Under the pieces are notes generated by a model. The model had not been told where the DNA came from. It was given only the letters and a program-made list of their open reading frames with translations, and ran no database searches. A program made the position numbers and the translations under genes. A stretch of 57,374 bases of DNA from a bacterium (GTDB taxonomy: Bacteria > ARS69): assembly GCA_025774805.1 (NCBI GenBank), contig JALGZR010000057.1:1-57374 (forward strand), written 5' to 3'. Below are positions 17,075-25,243 of this stretch, piece after piece (the first letter of the stretch is position 1; each line of letters begins with the position of its first letter).

Positions 17075-18218
17075 TCGAAAAGCGGATACCTCCACCGAAG
17101 GTCACAGCCAGGTGCGACAGAAGCTCGCCGTGGAGATGATCTGTCCCTACGAACCCGGGAAACCCATCCGCGAGGTGCAGCGGGAGCTCGGTCTCGAGCA
17201 CATCGTCAAGCTCGCCTCCAACGAGAACCCGCTGGGGCCCTCGCCGCGCGTGATCGACACGCTCAACCGGGACCAACTCGAGCTTCACCACTATCCCGAT
17301 TACGACGGCTGGTATCTGCGGCGCGCGATCGCCGATCGGCTCGGGATCTCCATGGACTGGATCGTGGTGGGGGCGGGCTCCTCCGATCTGATGCGATTGA
17401 TCGCAGACGTCTACCTCGGCGCCGGCACGGCAGCCGTCGTCAGCGACATCTGCTTCCCGGTCTATGCGAACGCGGCGCGGATCGAAGGCGCGGACGTCGT
17501 CACGGTCCCGCTCGACCCCGAGCTTCGCTACGATCTCGATCGAACGCTCGACGCGATCTCCCCCAGCACGCGAATCGTCTTCCTCGCGTCGCCGAACAAC
17601 CCGACCGGCCTGGAGATTCCGAGCGGCGAGCTGTTCGCGTTCGTGGAGAAGGTGCCGCCGGACGTCCTCTGCGTGCTCGATCTCGCCTATCACGACTACG
17701 TGCCTCCGGAGCGTCGCCTGGACGCACTGGAGCTGCTGCGGAGACACTCGAACGTGGTTCTGCTCCACACGTTTTCGAAGGCCTACGGTCTCGCCGGTCT
17801 CCGCGTGGGTTACGCGATCGCGGCGGATGACGTGAGCTCGGCGCTGAGCCGGGTCCGCATCCCCTTCACCACCAGCACTCCGGCCCAGGTGGCGGGCCTC
17901 GCCGCGCTGAAGGACTTGGAGCATACCGAGAGATCCGTCGCGCTCAACGATTCCATGCGCCGGCGTCTCGAACACGATCTCGCGGCGCTCGATCTCCGCG
18001 TCCGTCCCTCGAGCGCGAACTTCGTGCTCGCGGACACCGGGGTGGACTCGGACGCCGTCTTCGCGCGCATGCTCCATCGAGGGGTGATCGTCCGGCCCCT
18101 GCACGATCCCCGTCTGAACACCTGCCTTCGCATCACGACCGGCACCGAGGAGGAGCTGGATCTCGCGATCGGCGCCCTCGAGGAAGTGCTGGCGGAGTGT
18201 AGGTCCGTCATGCCCTGA
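17064..18218 (+). CDS. HisC-like class I/II aminotransferase, probably aromatic amino acid
   Basis: A 384-residue PLP enzyme close to histidinol-phosphate aminotransferase. KLASNENPLGPSPRV at the N-terminus, SPNNPTGLEI, YHDYVP and the PLP lysine Lys239 in TFSKAYGLAGLRVGY are diagnostic. It overlaps the Mo-hydroxylase gene by 11 bases and no other histidine gene is near. HisC homologues in catabolic operons often act on aromatic amino acids. Here it would make indolepyruvate (or another arylpyruvate), the substrate of the Ior complex encoded in the same operon. The specificity is inference. Confidence 0.88.
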   Translation: MGSDRKADTSTEGHSQVRQKLAVEMICPYEPGKPIREVQRELGLEHIVKLASNENPLGPSPRVIDTLNRDQLELHHYPDYDGWYLRRAIADRLGISMDWIVVGAGSSDLMRLIADVYLGAGTAAVVSDICFPVYANAARIEGADVVTVPLDPELRYDLDRTLDAISPSTRIVFLASPNNPTGLEIPSGELFAFVEKVPPDVLCVLDLAYHDYVPPERRLDALELLRRHSNVVLLHTFSKAYGLAGLRVGYAIAADDVSSALSRVRIPFTTSTPAQVAGLAALKDLEHTERSVALNDSMRRRLEHDLAALDLRVRPSSANFVLADTGVDSDAVFARMLHRGVIVRPLHDPRLNTCLRITTGTEEELDLAIGALEEVLAECRSVMP

Positions 18219-18232
18219 GAAAGGGGTTCGCC

Positions 18233-20257
18233 ATGACCGTCGAAACACGCCCATCGCATCTCAATCCACTGCTGAACCGATCGGCCCGGCCGATGCCGCG
18301 ACGAATCGCCGTCGTGGGGGCCGGGACGATCGGCCCCGACATCGCCTACTACCTGATCAGCTCCATCCCGGATCTGAGGCTGTCCCTGGTCGATGTCGTC
18401 CCCGAGGCCCTCGACCGGGCGACGAAGCGTCTCGCGGGCTACGTGGAGAAGGGGCTCGCGAAGAAGAAGCTGACCGAGGAGCAGGCCCGCGGCGTCCGCG
18501 AGAACGTGGTCCCGACTCTGGACTACGGCGACATCGCGGACTGCGACTGGGTGCTGGAGGCGGCGACCGAGAACATCGAGCTCAAGCACCGGATCTTCGA
18601 GCAGGTCGAGGCGATCGTCTCTCCGAAGGCCCTGATCACGTCGAACACGAGCTCCCTGCCCGCCTCGCGCGTCTTTGCGGGACTCACCCACAAGGGACGC
18701 GCCACGGTCACGCACTTCTTCGCCCCGGCGTTCCGGAACCCGGTCGTCGAGATCGTGCACTGGGCGGATGGAGACCCGGAAACGGTGGAGTATCTCGACT
18801 GGCTGTTTGCCGCCACGGGAAAGGTGCCGCTCATCACCTCGGACGCGATCTGCTTCATGCTCGACCGCATCTTCGACAACTGGTGCAACGAGGCGGCGTA
18901 CCTGCTCGACGAGGCCACGGCGGCCGAGGTCGACAGCACGGCGAACGAGTTCGTTCACGCCGGCCCCTTCTTCGTGCTGAACCTCGCGCGCGGCAATCCC
19001 ATCATCGTGGAGACGAACACGCTCCAGATGGAGGAGGGAGCGCACTACCGGCCGGCCCCCATTCTCCGCTCGGTGGACACCTGGACCACCGTCGGGCCCG
19101 GGAAGCGGGCGCCGGTGGCGCCGGAGACGGCCGCGCGGATCCGCGATCGCCTGCTCGGGATCCTCCTCTCCCAGTCCCTCGATGTCCTCGACCGCTCCAT
19201 CGGCCTTCCGTCGGATCTGGACCTCGGCTGCCGTCTCGCTCTCGGCTTCAAGCGGGGACCGCTGGATCTGATGCGCCGGCTCGGAGATCAGGAGGTGAGA
19301 CGGATACTGGATCGGCTCGTGAGCGAGCGACCGGGCATGCCCCTCCCCGAGCGGCCCCTGGAGAGCTATCAAGGGTTCCTGCGTCACGTGCTCGTGGACG
19401 ACCTCGACGGGGTCAAGGTGATCACGCTGCGCCGGCCCGACGCGTTGAATGCGCTCAACGACGAGGTGACCGACGAGGTGCTGTTCGTCCTGAGGGAGCA
19501 CGAAGGGGATCCGAACGTGGTCGGCTTCGTGATCGTGGGATACGGGCCGCGGGCGTTCTGCGCGGGCGCGGACATCGGTCGCTTCCCGGAGGTCCTCGGC
19601 GACGCGGAGGCCGCGGCTCGCTATGCACGGGACTGCTCGCGCCTTCTCGTGCATCTCGACGCCATGACGAAACCGGTGGTGGCGGCGCTCAACGGGATGG
19701 CGCTGGGAGGCGGGCTGGAGCTCGCGATCCGCTGCCACGCGATCGTGGCGCAGCGCAGCGCCTGGCTCCAGTTCCCGGAGGTCACGCTGGGGATCGCGCC
19801 GGGAATCGGCGGCATGGCGGTGCCCTATCGTCGCTGGCCGCAGGCGGCCGAGACCTTCCACGACATGCTCCGGACGGCCCGGAAGCTCTCCGCGGCAGAC
19901 GCGCACGACCTGGGGGTGGTGGTCGGACTGGCCGGAAGCTACGAGGAGTTGATGGAGCTCGCCGTCGAGCGGGTGCGCGGCCTCGGGGAGGGGGCGGCGC
20001 CGACACCGGACGGCTCCGTCGACATCCCCCCGCTCGAGGAGATCGAGGCCGTCGCGGCGAACGGCATGCCGCTCAGCCGGGAGACGATCGGTATCATCAC
20101 GGAGGCGGTTCAGCGATGCGCCGGGGCACCCCACTTGGCGGAGGCTCTGGACATCGGCTACCGGGCGTTCGCGAAGACCGCGTGCGCGGAGGCGGCCCGG
20201 GAGGGGGTCGCCGCGTTCCTGGAGAAACGCAAACCGGATTTCACGAAGACCGGGTAA
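18233..20257 (+). CDS. Fused 3-hydroxyacyl-CoA dehydrogenase / enoyl-CoA hydratase
   Basis: A 674-residue bifunctional beta-oxidation protein. Residues 22-360 are the dehydrogenase: VVGAGTIGPDIAYY binds NAD, SNTSSLP and His161 in THFFAPAFRNP are catalytic, and two C-terminal 3HCDH domains follow. Residues about 385-674 are a crotonase: GYGPRAFCAGADIGRF forms the oxyanion hole, and LGGGLELAI and FPEVTLGIAPGIGG carry the two catalytic Glu. The order (dehydrogenase first) is the reverse of FadB/FadJ and resembles archaeal and some bacterial fusions. It would hydrate and oxidise an arylacryloyl-CoA such as 2-aminocinnamoyl-CoA. A GAAAGGGG site precedes the ATG at 18233; an internal ATG at 18293 is a possible alternative. 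Confidence 0.92.
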   Translation: MTVETRPSHLNPLLNRSARPMPRRIAVVGAGTIGPDIAYYLISSIPDLRLSLVDVVPEALDRATKRLAGYVEKGLAKKKLTEEQARGVRENVVPTLDYGDIADCDWVLEAATENIELKHRIFEQVEAIVSPKALITSNTSSLPASRVFAGLTHKGRATVTHFFAPAFRNPVVEIVHWADGDPETVEYLDWLFAATGKVPLITSDAICFMLDRIFDNWCNEAAYLLDEATAAEVDSTANEFVHAGPFFVLNLARGNPIIVETNTLQMEEGAHYRPAPILRSVDTWTTVGPGKRAPVAPETAARIRDRLLGILLSQSLDVLDRSIGLPSDLDLGCRLALGFKRGPLDLMRRLGDQEVRRILDRLVSERPGMPLPERPLESYQGFLRHVLVDDLDGVKVITLRRPDALNALNDEVTDEVLFVLREHEGDPNVVGFVIVGYGPRAFCAGADIGRFPEVLGDAEAAARYARDCSRLLVHLDAMTKPVVAALNGMALGGGLELAIRCHAIVAQRSAWLQFPEVTLGIAPGIGGMAVPYRRWPQAAETFHDMLRTARKLSAADAHDLGVVVGLAGSYEELMELAVERVRGLGEGAAPTPDGSVDIPPLEEIEAVAANGMPLSRETIGIITEAVQRCAGAPHLAEALDIGYRAFAKTACAEAAREGVAAFLEKRKPDFTKTG

Positions 20258-20297
20258 GAAGGATTTCACGATTCACAGTGCACGAAGAGGATGAGAG

Positions 20298-21491
20298 ATG
20301 GCGCTCGAGAAAAGTTACATCCCGTACGGGGCCTACTGGAGCACGCCCTTCTGCCGGTGGCAGGGGTCCCTGGGGCATCTCCACTCCGTGGAGCTGGCCG
20401 CGGGGACGACCCGGACCTTCCTGAGCGAAAAGGGGTTCTCGCCGGACACGTTCGACAGCCTGGTGCTCGGCACCACGATCATGCAACGGCATGGTCTCTA
20501 CGGTGCACCATGGCTCGCCGGGATGATCGGCGCTCCGACGATCACCGGTCCCACCGTCTCCCAGGCGTGCGCGACGTCGGTGCGGATGCTGGCGACGGCC
20601 GCGTTCGAGGTCGAGCTCGGGCAACGCGACTGCGTCCTCACCGTGGCGTGCGATCGGACGAGCAACGGTCCCCACGTCTACTACCCGAACCCGCTCGGCA
20701 CGGGCGGAATGGGAAAGCCCGAGGATCCGGTCTGGGACAACTTCAACTCGGATCCCAACACCGGCCAGTCCATGATCCAGACGGCCGAGAACGTGGCCAA
20801 GGAAGCCGGGATCACGAGGGAAGAGGAGGACGCGCTCACTCTGGTCCGCTACGGACAATACGAGGACGCTCTGGCCGACGACCGGGCCTTCCAGCGGCGC
20901 TACATGCTCCCGGTGGAGCTCAGGCGCGGAAAGAAGGTGACCGGAACAGTGGAAGCCGACGAGGGCGTGTTCCCCACGACGGCCGACGGACTGGCGAAGC
21001 TCCGGCCCGTGCTGGACGGGGGCACGGTCACGTTCGGTACGCAGACATACCCGGCCGACGGCAACTCCGGGCTCGTGGTCTGCGGAAAGGAGCAGGCGAC
21101 CCGCCTCGGCGGAGACGCGAACGCGGTCATTCAACTGTGCAGCTTCGGGGAGGCGCGCGTCGAGCCGGCCATGATGCCGAAGGCGGTGGTGCCGGCGGCC
21201 CGAGACGCGCTGACGCGGGCCGGGATCGAGATCGGGGACTGTGCCGTCATCAAGACGCACAACCCCTTTGCCGTGAACGACGTGCTCTTCTGCCGCGAGC
21301 TCGGTCTCGAGCCGGGGCGGATCAATCGGTACGGATCCCCCTTGATCTGGGGACATCCCCAGGCACCCACCGGGCTCCGGGCCGTCATCGAGATGATCGA
21401 GGAGCTTTTCCTCTCGGGCGGGGGCTACGGCCTCTTCTCGGGATGCGCCGCCGGCGACACGGCCATGGCGGTCGTCGTGAAGATGGGTTGA
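20298..21491 (+). CDS. Thiolase (acetyl-CoA C-acyltransferase)
   Basis: A 397-residue thiolase. The nucleophile Cys91 is in TVSQACATSVRM. The C-terminal motifs are KTHNPFAVNDVLF (in place of NEAFA), WGHPQAPTGLR and SGCAAGDTAMAVV, which holds the second cysteine. The motif variants differ from the common FadA/AtoB types, suggesting a substrate other than straight fatty acyl-CoA. As the last gene of the run it would cleave a 3-oxo-3-arylpropionyl-CoA to aroyl-CoA and acetyl-CoA. The 40-base gap from the previous stop holds an AGAGGAT ribosome site. Confidence 0.9.
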   Translation: MALEKSYIPYGAYWSTPFCRWQGSLGHLHSVELAAGTTRTFLSEKGFSPDTFDSLVLGTTIMQRHGLYGAPWLAGMIGAPTITGPTVSQACATSVRMLATAAFEVELGQRDCVLTVACDRTSNGPHVYYPNPLGTGGMGKPEDPVWDNFNSDPNTGQSMIQTAENVAKEAGITREEEDALTLVRYGQYEDALADDRAFQRRYMLPVELRRGKKVTGTVEADEGVFPTTADGLAKLRPVLDGGTVTFGTQTYPADGNSGLVVCGKEQATRLGGDANAVIQLCSFGEARVEPAMMPKAVVPAARDALTRAGIEIGDCAVIKTHNPFAVNDVLFCRELGLEPGRINRYGSPLIWGHPQAPTGLRAVIEMIEELFLSGGGYGLFSGCAAGDTAMAVVVKMG

Positions 21492-21632
21492 GGAGGCGGG
21501 GTCACGGGCCTACCCTCCATCCACGGCGGGATGAGAGGCGGGTCGCGTTTCACCCGTGAGCCGGGAGCCCGGCCGCGTCGCGTCTACGCGTCTTGTGTCA
21601 CTACGGGTGTCCCCTCGATATCGGAGGTTCCC

Positions 21633-22823
21633 ATGTCGACGGATTCGAAAGGGCCCAGCCGTCGCGAGTTCTTCCGGCTGAGCTCGGGCGCGCTCGGCCT
21701 TTCCCTTCTCGGCTGCGAGGACGACGATCACCGCGAAGCGAGCACGGGTGCCGGAGGCATGCGTTACCGGCCCCTGGGCAACACGGGATTGGTGGTCTCG
21801 GAGGTCGCCTTCGGGGCGCACGGAGTCGACAACCCGCCCCTGATGGGGGCGGCGCTGGACGCGGGAATCAACACGTTCTGCACCTCCGGCCAGTATCTGG
21901 ACGGTCTGGAGGAGGATGCTCTGGGTCGGGCCCTGCGCGATGCGGGAATCGCCCGCGACCGGCTCGTCCTCATCACGGGAAACCGGACGAGACCCGGCGT
22001 GACCAAGCGGCGCATCCTGGACGACATCGATGCCAGCCTGCGCCGTCTTCGTACCGACTACATCGACGTCTACTACTCCGCCGAGGTCCGGTCTCCGGGC
22101 GACCTTCGCGTAGAATCCCTGTACGACGCGTTCGACGAGGCCAGATCGGCCGGAAAGGTCCGCCATCTGGGCCTGTCCGGTCATCACGGCGGGATGCAGG
22201 ACTGCCTCCGCGCCGCCATCGACGACGGGCGGTTCGGCCTGTTCTTCATCAAGTACGACTTCGTCTCCTATCCCGACCAAGACGAGATCCTGAGGCGGGC
22301 GGCACGAAGCGGCGTCGGCTCGATCGTGTTCAAGACCAGCGCGGGCAACCGGCAGGGGGAGATCAAGGACCTGGAAGCCGGCGGTCTGTCGTTCCGCCAG
22401 GCCACCATCCGGTGGGCGTTGTCCAACCCGGACGTGGCGAGCGTCGCGATCACCTTCACCAACTTCGACGTCATCCGTGAGTGCACGGCCGCGGTCGGCG
22501 CCAAGCTGACGCGAGTCGAACGCGGCATGCTGCGCCGGTATCGCGACGTCATGGTCGACAAGTACTGCCGCTTCTGTGGCGTATGCGAAGAAAGCTGCCC
22601 GCGGGCGGTCCCGGTCGCCGACATCATGAGGTTCGCCATGTACTTCAAGTACTATCACCGGGAACGGAGCGCCATGCAGAGTTACGCCCCGCTGGCGGGA
22701 GACCGCTCGGCGAGCGCCTGCGAGAGATGCTCGGGCCCCTGCAACGCCGCGTGCCCGTTCGGGCGCGATGTTCGGGGGGAGCTGGTCGAAGCCCACCGAC
22801 TGCTCCGTCTCCCCACGGCCTAG
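21633..22823 (+). CDS. Tat-exported lipoprotein with aldo/keto-reductase fold and C-terminal ferredoxin motifs
   Basis: A 396-residue protein. SRREFFRLS near residues 10-18 is a twin-arginine motif and LSLLGCEDD gives a lipobox, so it is probably exported folded and lipid-anchored. The body is an aldo/keto-reductase barrel (RYRPLGNTGLVVSEV, YIDVYYS). The C-terminus has YCRFCGVCEESCP and CERCSGPCNAACP for Fe-S binding. By eye alignment three of the four catalytic residues are altered: Asp to Cys83, Lys to Gly116 or Asn117, His to Ala; Tyr88 remains. The start at 21633 has GGAGG at 10 bases. It follows the thiolase by 141 bases and is probably a separate unit with the next gene. Function unknown; perhaps a periplasmic electron-transfer protein. 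Confidence 0.85.
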   Translation: MSTDSKGPSRREFFRLSSGALGLSLLGCEDDDHREASTGAGGMRYRPLGNTGLVVSEVAFGAHGVDNPPLMGAALDAGINTFCTSGQYLDGLEEDALGRALRDAGIARDRLVLITGNRTRPGVTKRRILDDIDASLRRLRTDYIDVYYSAEVRSPGDLRVESLYDAFDEARSAGKVRHLGLSGHHGGMQDCLRAAIDDGRFGLFFIKYDFVSYPDQDEILRRAARSGVGSIVFKTSAGNRQGEIKDLEAGGLSFRQATIRWALSNPDVASVAITFTNFDVIRECTAAVGAKLTRVERGMLRRYRDVMVDKYCRFCGVCEESCPRAVPVADIMRFAMYFKYYHRERSAMQSYAPLAGDRSASACERCSGPCNAACPFGRDVRGELVEAHRLLRLPTA

Positions 22824-22830
22824 CCGAGTC

Positions 22831-23769
22831 GTGGTGACAAGATCTCGCCGGCGATCCGCGGCGCTCGCGCTCCTCCTTTCGTGCGGGGTGGCGGTGATGC
22901 CGCCGATCGTCTCCGCCACGGATCTCTTGCGCCTCGTGCCACCGGATTCGACGCTCGAGGGCTGGGCGCTCGAAGGGCCTCCCACGGAGTACGTCCCCGA
23001 GACTTTGTACGAGTATCTCGACGGTGCGGCGGAACGCTACGTGTCGTTCGGTGTCTCCCGTCTCCTCCACGTCCGGTACCGCATGGGAGAGGATTCGCCC
23101 GCCGGGGTCACGCTGGACATCTTCGACATGGGGAGCGATCTGGGTGCGTTCGGCATCTACCGCAGCGGTCTGCCCCCCGGAGCTTCGCTCCGCGCATGGG
23201 GGGCGGAGGGATGCCGATTCGGGACCGTGGGCGCGGCATGGGCGGGAAGCGTCTACGTCCACGCCGAGGCCGACGACGACCGACCGGGGCTGATCGCCGG
23301 GTTGGAGCGGATGGTGGTGGCGGTCTGTGACCGCGTTCCGGGCGATGCCGCCCTACCGCCGACGCTGACCCTCTTTCCGGAGAACGGTCTGGTACCCCGA
23401 AGCGAACGGTACGTGGCGGCGGACCTGCTCGGGCACGCTTTTCTCCCGGGGGGTTTCGTGGCGGACTACGCCGTCGACGGGGGGGAGGTGCGCCTGTTCT
23501 TCAGCGACCTGGGCCGGGAGGAGCACGCCAGGGACGCGCTGGGCCGCCTGCACGCGCATCAGGTGGAACGGGCCGAGACAGTCCGCGAGGAAGCATCGAT
23601 CGGGTCGGGTGGCTTCCGGTACCGGGACCGCTTTCTCGGGCGCGGGAGGATGGTTCGCTTCTCCGGCTACGTCGCGGGGGCATACGGCGACGTGTCCGAC
23701 GACGCGCTGGATCGCCTTCTCGATCAGTTCCTGACCCGCCTCGCCGAGGCACCGGGAGCGCGGAAATGA
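22831..23769 (+). CDS. Exported DUF6599-like protein
   Basis: A 312-residue protein with an N-terminal signal sequence (Arg-rich start, then ALALLLSCGVAVMPP, cleaved near SAT). The motif ETLYEYLDGAAERYVSFGV and the FPENGLVPRSERYVAADLLG block match a family of uncharacterised secreted proteins (DUF6599) that often neighbour Tat aldo/keto-reductase or ferredoxin genes. Start is probably GTG at 22831, eight bases after the stop of the previous gene; no strong ribosome site is visible. No catalytic residues can be proposed. Confidence 0.7.
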   Translation: MVTRSRRRSAALALLLSCGVAVMPPIVSATDLLRLVPPDSTLEGWALEGPPTEYVPETLYEYLDGAAERYVSFGVSRLLHVRYRMGEDSPAGVTLDIFDMGSDLGAFGIYRSGLPPGASLRAWGAEGCRFGTVGAAWAGSVYVHAEADDDRPGLIAGLERMVVAVCDRVPGDAALPPTLTLFPENGLVPRSERYVAADLLGHAFLPGGFVADYAVDGGEVRLFFSDLGREEHARDALGRLHAHQVERAETVREEASIGSGGFRYRDRFLGRGRMVRFSGYVAGAYGDVSDDALDRLLDQFLTRLAEAPGARK

Positions 23770-23788
23770 AGCGACGAGGGTCGCGTCC

Positions 23789-25237
23789 ATGAGGATTCGA
23801 ACCGCGAACGACGCGGGGCCCCGCCGGGGAGGAGCGTACGTCCTGTACTGGATGACCGCGACGCGGCGTCTCGTTTGGAACTTCGCGCTCGATCGCGCGC
23901 TCGAGATCGCGCGGGAGGGGTCGCAGCCGCTCGTCATCCTCGAGGCGCTGCGCTGTGACTATCCATGGGCGAGCGCCCGCTTCCACCGTTTCGTGATGGA
24001 CGGCATGGAGGAGCATCGCGCGGCGCTCTCGGGCTCGAACGTGACCTACTACCCGTACGTGGAGCCGTCGCTCGGGGCGGGCCGGGGACTTCTGGAGGCG
24101 ATGGCGGCGCGCGCGAGCGTCGTGGTGACGGACGATCACCCGGGGTTCTTCTATCCCCGGATGATCGCCGCCGCCGCGGCGCGACTCGACGTGACGCTGG
24201 AGGCCGTCGATAGTTGCGGGCTCGTTCCCGTCCGGCAGCCGGGCGTCGCGTTCGTCACGGCCCACTCGTTCCGCCGACGGCTCCAGCGCTCGCTCCCCGA
24301 GCTGCTGGCGGTGCGACCCCGCCCCCGGCCCCTCTCCCGGCCTCCGGACACGGGGAAGGCCCGCCTGCCGGCCGAGGTCCGGCGGCGCTGGGCCGCCGTG
24401 ACCGCCGCCGAACTGCGCGGTGACGCCCTCCTCGACCGGCTGCCGATCGACCGTTCCGTGCCCCCGGTGCCGGGAGTGACGGGCGGGACCGCCGCGGGCC
24501 GGCGCGTGCTGAAGCGCTTCGTCCGTTCCGGACTACCGCGCTACGCGGACGAGTCCAATCGCCCCGAGTCGGAGGCGACGAGCGGGCTCTCCCCCTGGCT
24601 CCACTTCGGCCATCTCTCCCCGCACGAGGTGTTCGCCGCGGTGACGCGCGCCGAAGGTTGGACGCCGGTCTCCCTGTCACCGCCCGCGGACGGCCGCCGC
24701 CGGGGGTGGTGGGGGATGTCGTCCGACGCGGAATCGTTTCTCGACCAGATCGTGACGTGGCGGGAGCTCGGCCACAACGCGGCGGCCCGGATGCCGGACT
24801 ACGACCGCTGGAAGTCGCTCCCGAAGTGGGCGCGCGAGACGCTCGGCGCCCACGCGGGAGATCCGCGCGAGCCCGTGTACTCACTCGAGCGTCTCGAGGA
24901 GGCCGAGACGCACGATCCTCTCTGGAACGCGGCGCAGCGACAGCTCGTGACCGGGGGGCGGATCCACAACTACCTGCGCATGCTCTGGGGAAAGAAGATC
25001 CTCGAGTGGAGTCCCACTCCCCGGGAGGCGCTCGCCGTCATGCTGCACCTGAACGACAAGTACGCCCTGGACGGTCGCGATCCGAACTCGGTCAGCGGCA
25101 TCTTCTGGATCCTCGGGCGATACGACCGTCCCTGGGGTCCGGAGCGTCCGATCTTCGGGAAGATCCGGTACATGAGCTCCGAGAACACGGCACGGAAGTT
25201 TCCGGTAAAGAGGTTCATCGAAAGATATGCCGGGTAG
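23789..25237 (+). CDS. Class II CPD photolyase-like protein
   Basis: A 482-residue protein. The N-terminal alpha/beta domain contains GAYVLYWMTATRRLVWNFAL, typical of class II photolyases. The FAD domain has SPWLHFGHLSPHEVF, AESFLDQIVTWRELGHN, DPLWNAAQRQLV and the class II block NDKYALDGRDPNSVSG followed by RPIFGKIRYMS. It repairs UV-induced pyrimidine dimers using blue light and FADH2; no separate antenna pigment domain can be inferred. The ATG at 23789 lies 19 bases after the previous stop. It ends six bases before the convergent RND gene. Confidence 0.93.
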   Translation: MRIRTANDAGPRRGGAYVLYWMTATRRLVWNFALDRALEIAREGSQPLVILEALRCDYPWASARFHRFVMDGMEEHRAALSGSNVTYYPYVEPSLGAGRGLLEAMAARASVVVTDDHPGFFYPRMIAAAAARLDVTLEAVDSCGLVPVRQPGVAFVTAHSFRRRLQRSLPELLAVRPRPRPLSRPPDTGKARLPAEVRRRWAAVTAAELRGDALLDRLPIDRSVPPVPGVTGGTAAGRRVLKRFVRSGLPRYADESNRPESEATSGLSPWLHFGHLSPHEVFAAVTRAEGWTPVSLSPPADGRRRGWWGMSSDAESFLDQIVTWRELGHNAAARMPDYDRWKSLPKWARETLGAHAGDPREPVYSLERLEEAETHDPLWNAAQRQLVTGGRIHNYLRMLWGKKILEWSPTPREALAVMLHLNDKYALDGRDPNSVSGIFWILGRYDRPWGPERPIFGKIRYMSSENTARKFPVKRFIERYAG

Positions 25238-25243
25238 CGACCG

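Noticed and set aside
14510-17095. Minus-strand frame of 861 codons antisense to the Mo-hydroxylase large subunit
   Set aside because: Shadow of the xanthine-dehydrogenase-family gene; no motifs and no start context.
17064-18218. Histidine biosynthesis gene hisC
   Set aside because: No other his genes nearby and it overlaps the Mo-hydroxylase gene in a catabolic operon; an aromatic aminotransferase role fits better, though HisC activity cannot be excluded.
17810-20269. Minus-strand frame of 819 codons opposite the aminotransferase and beta-oxidation fusion
   Set aside because: It crosses two real genes, has low-complexity composition and no family resemblance.
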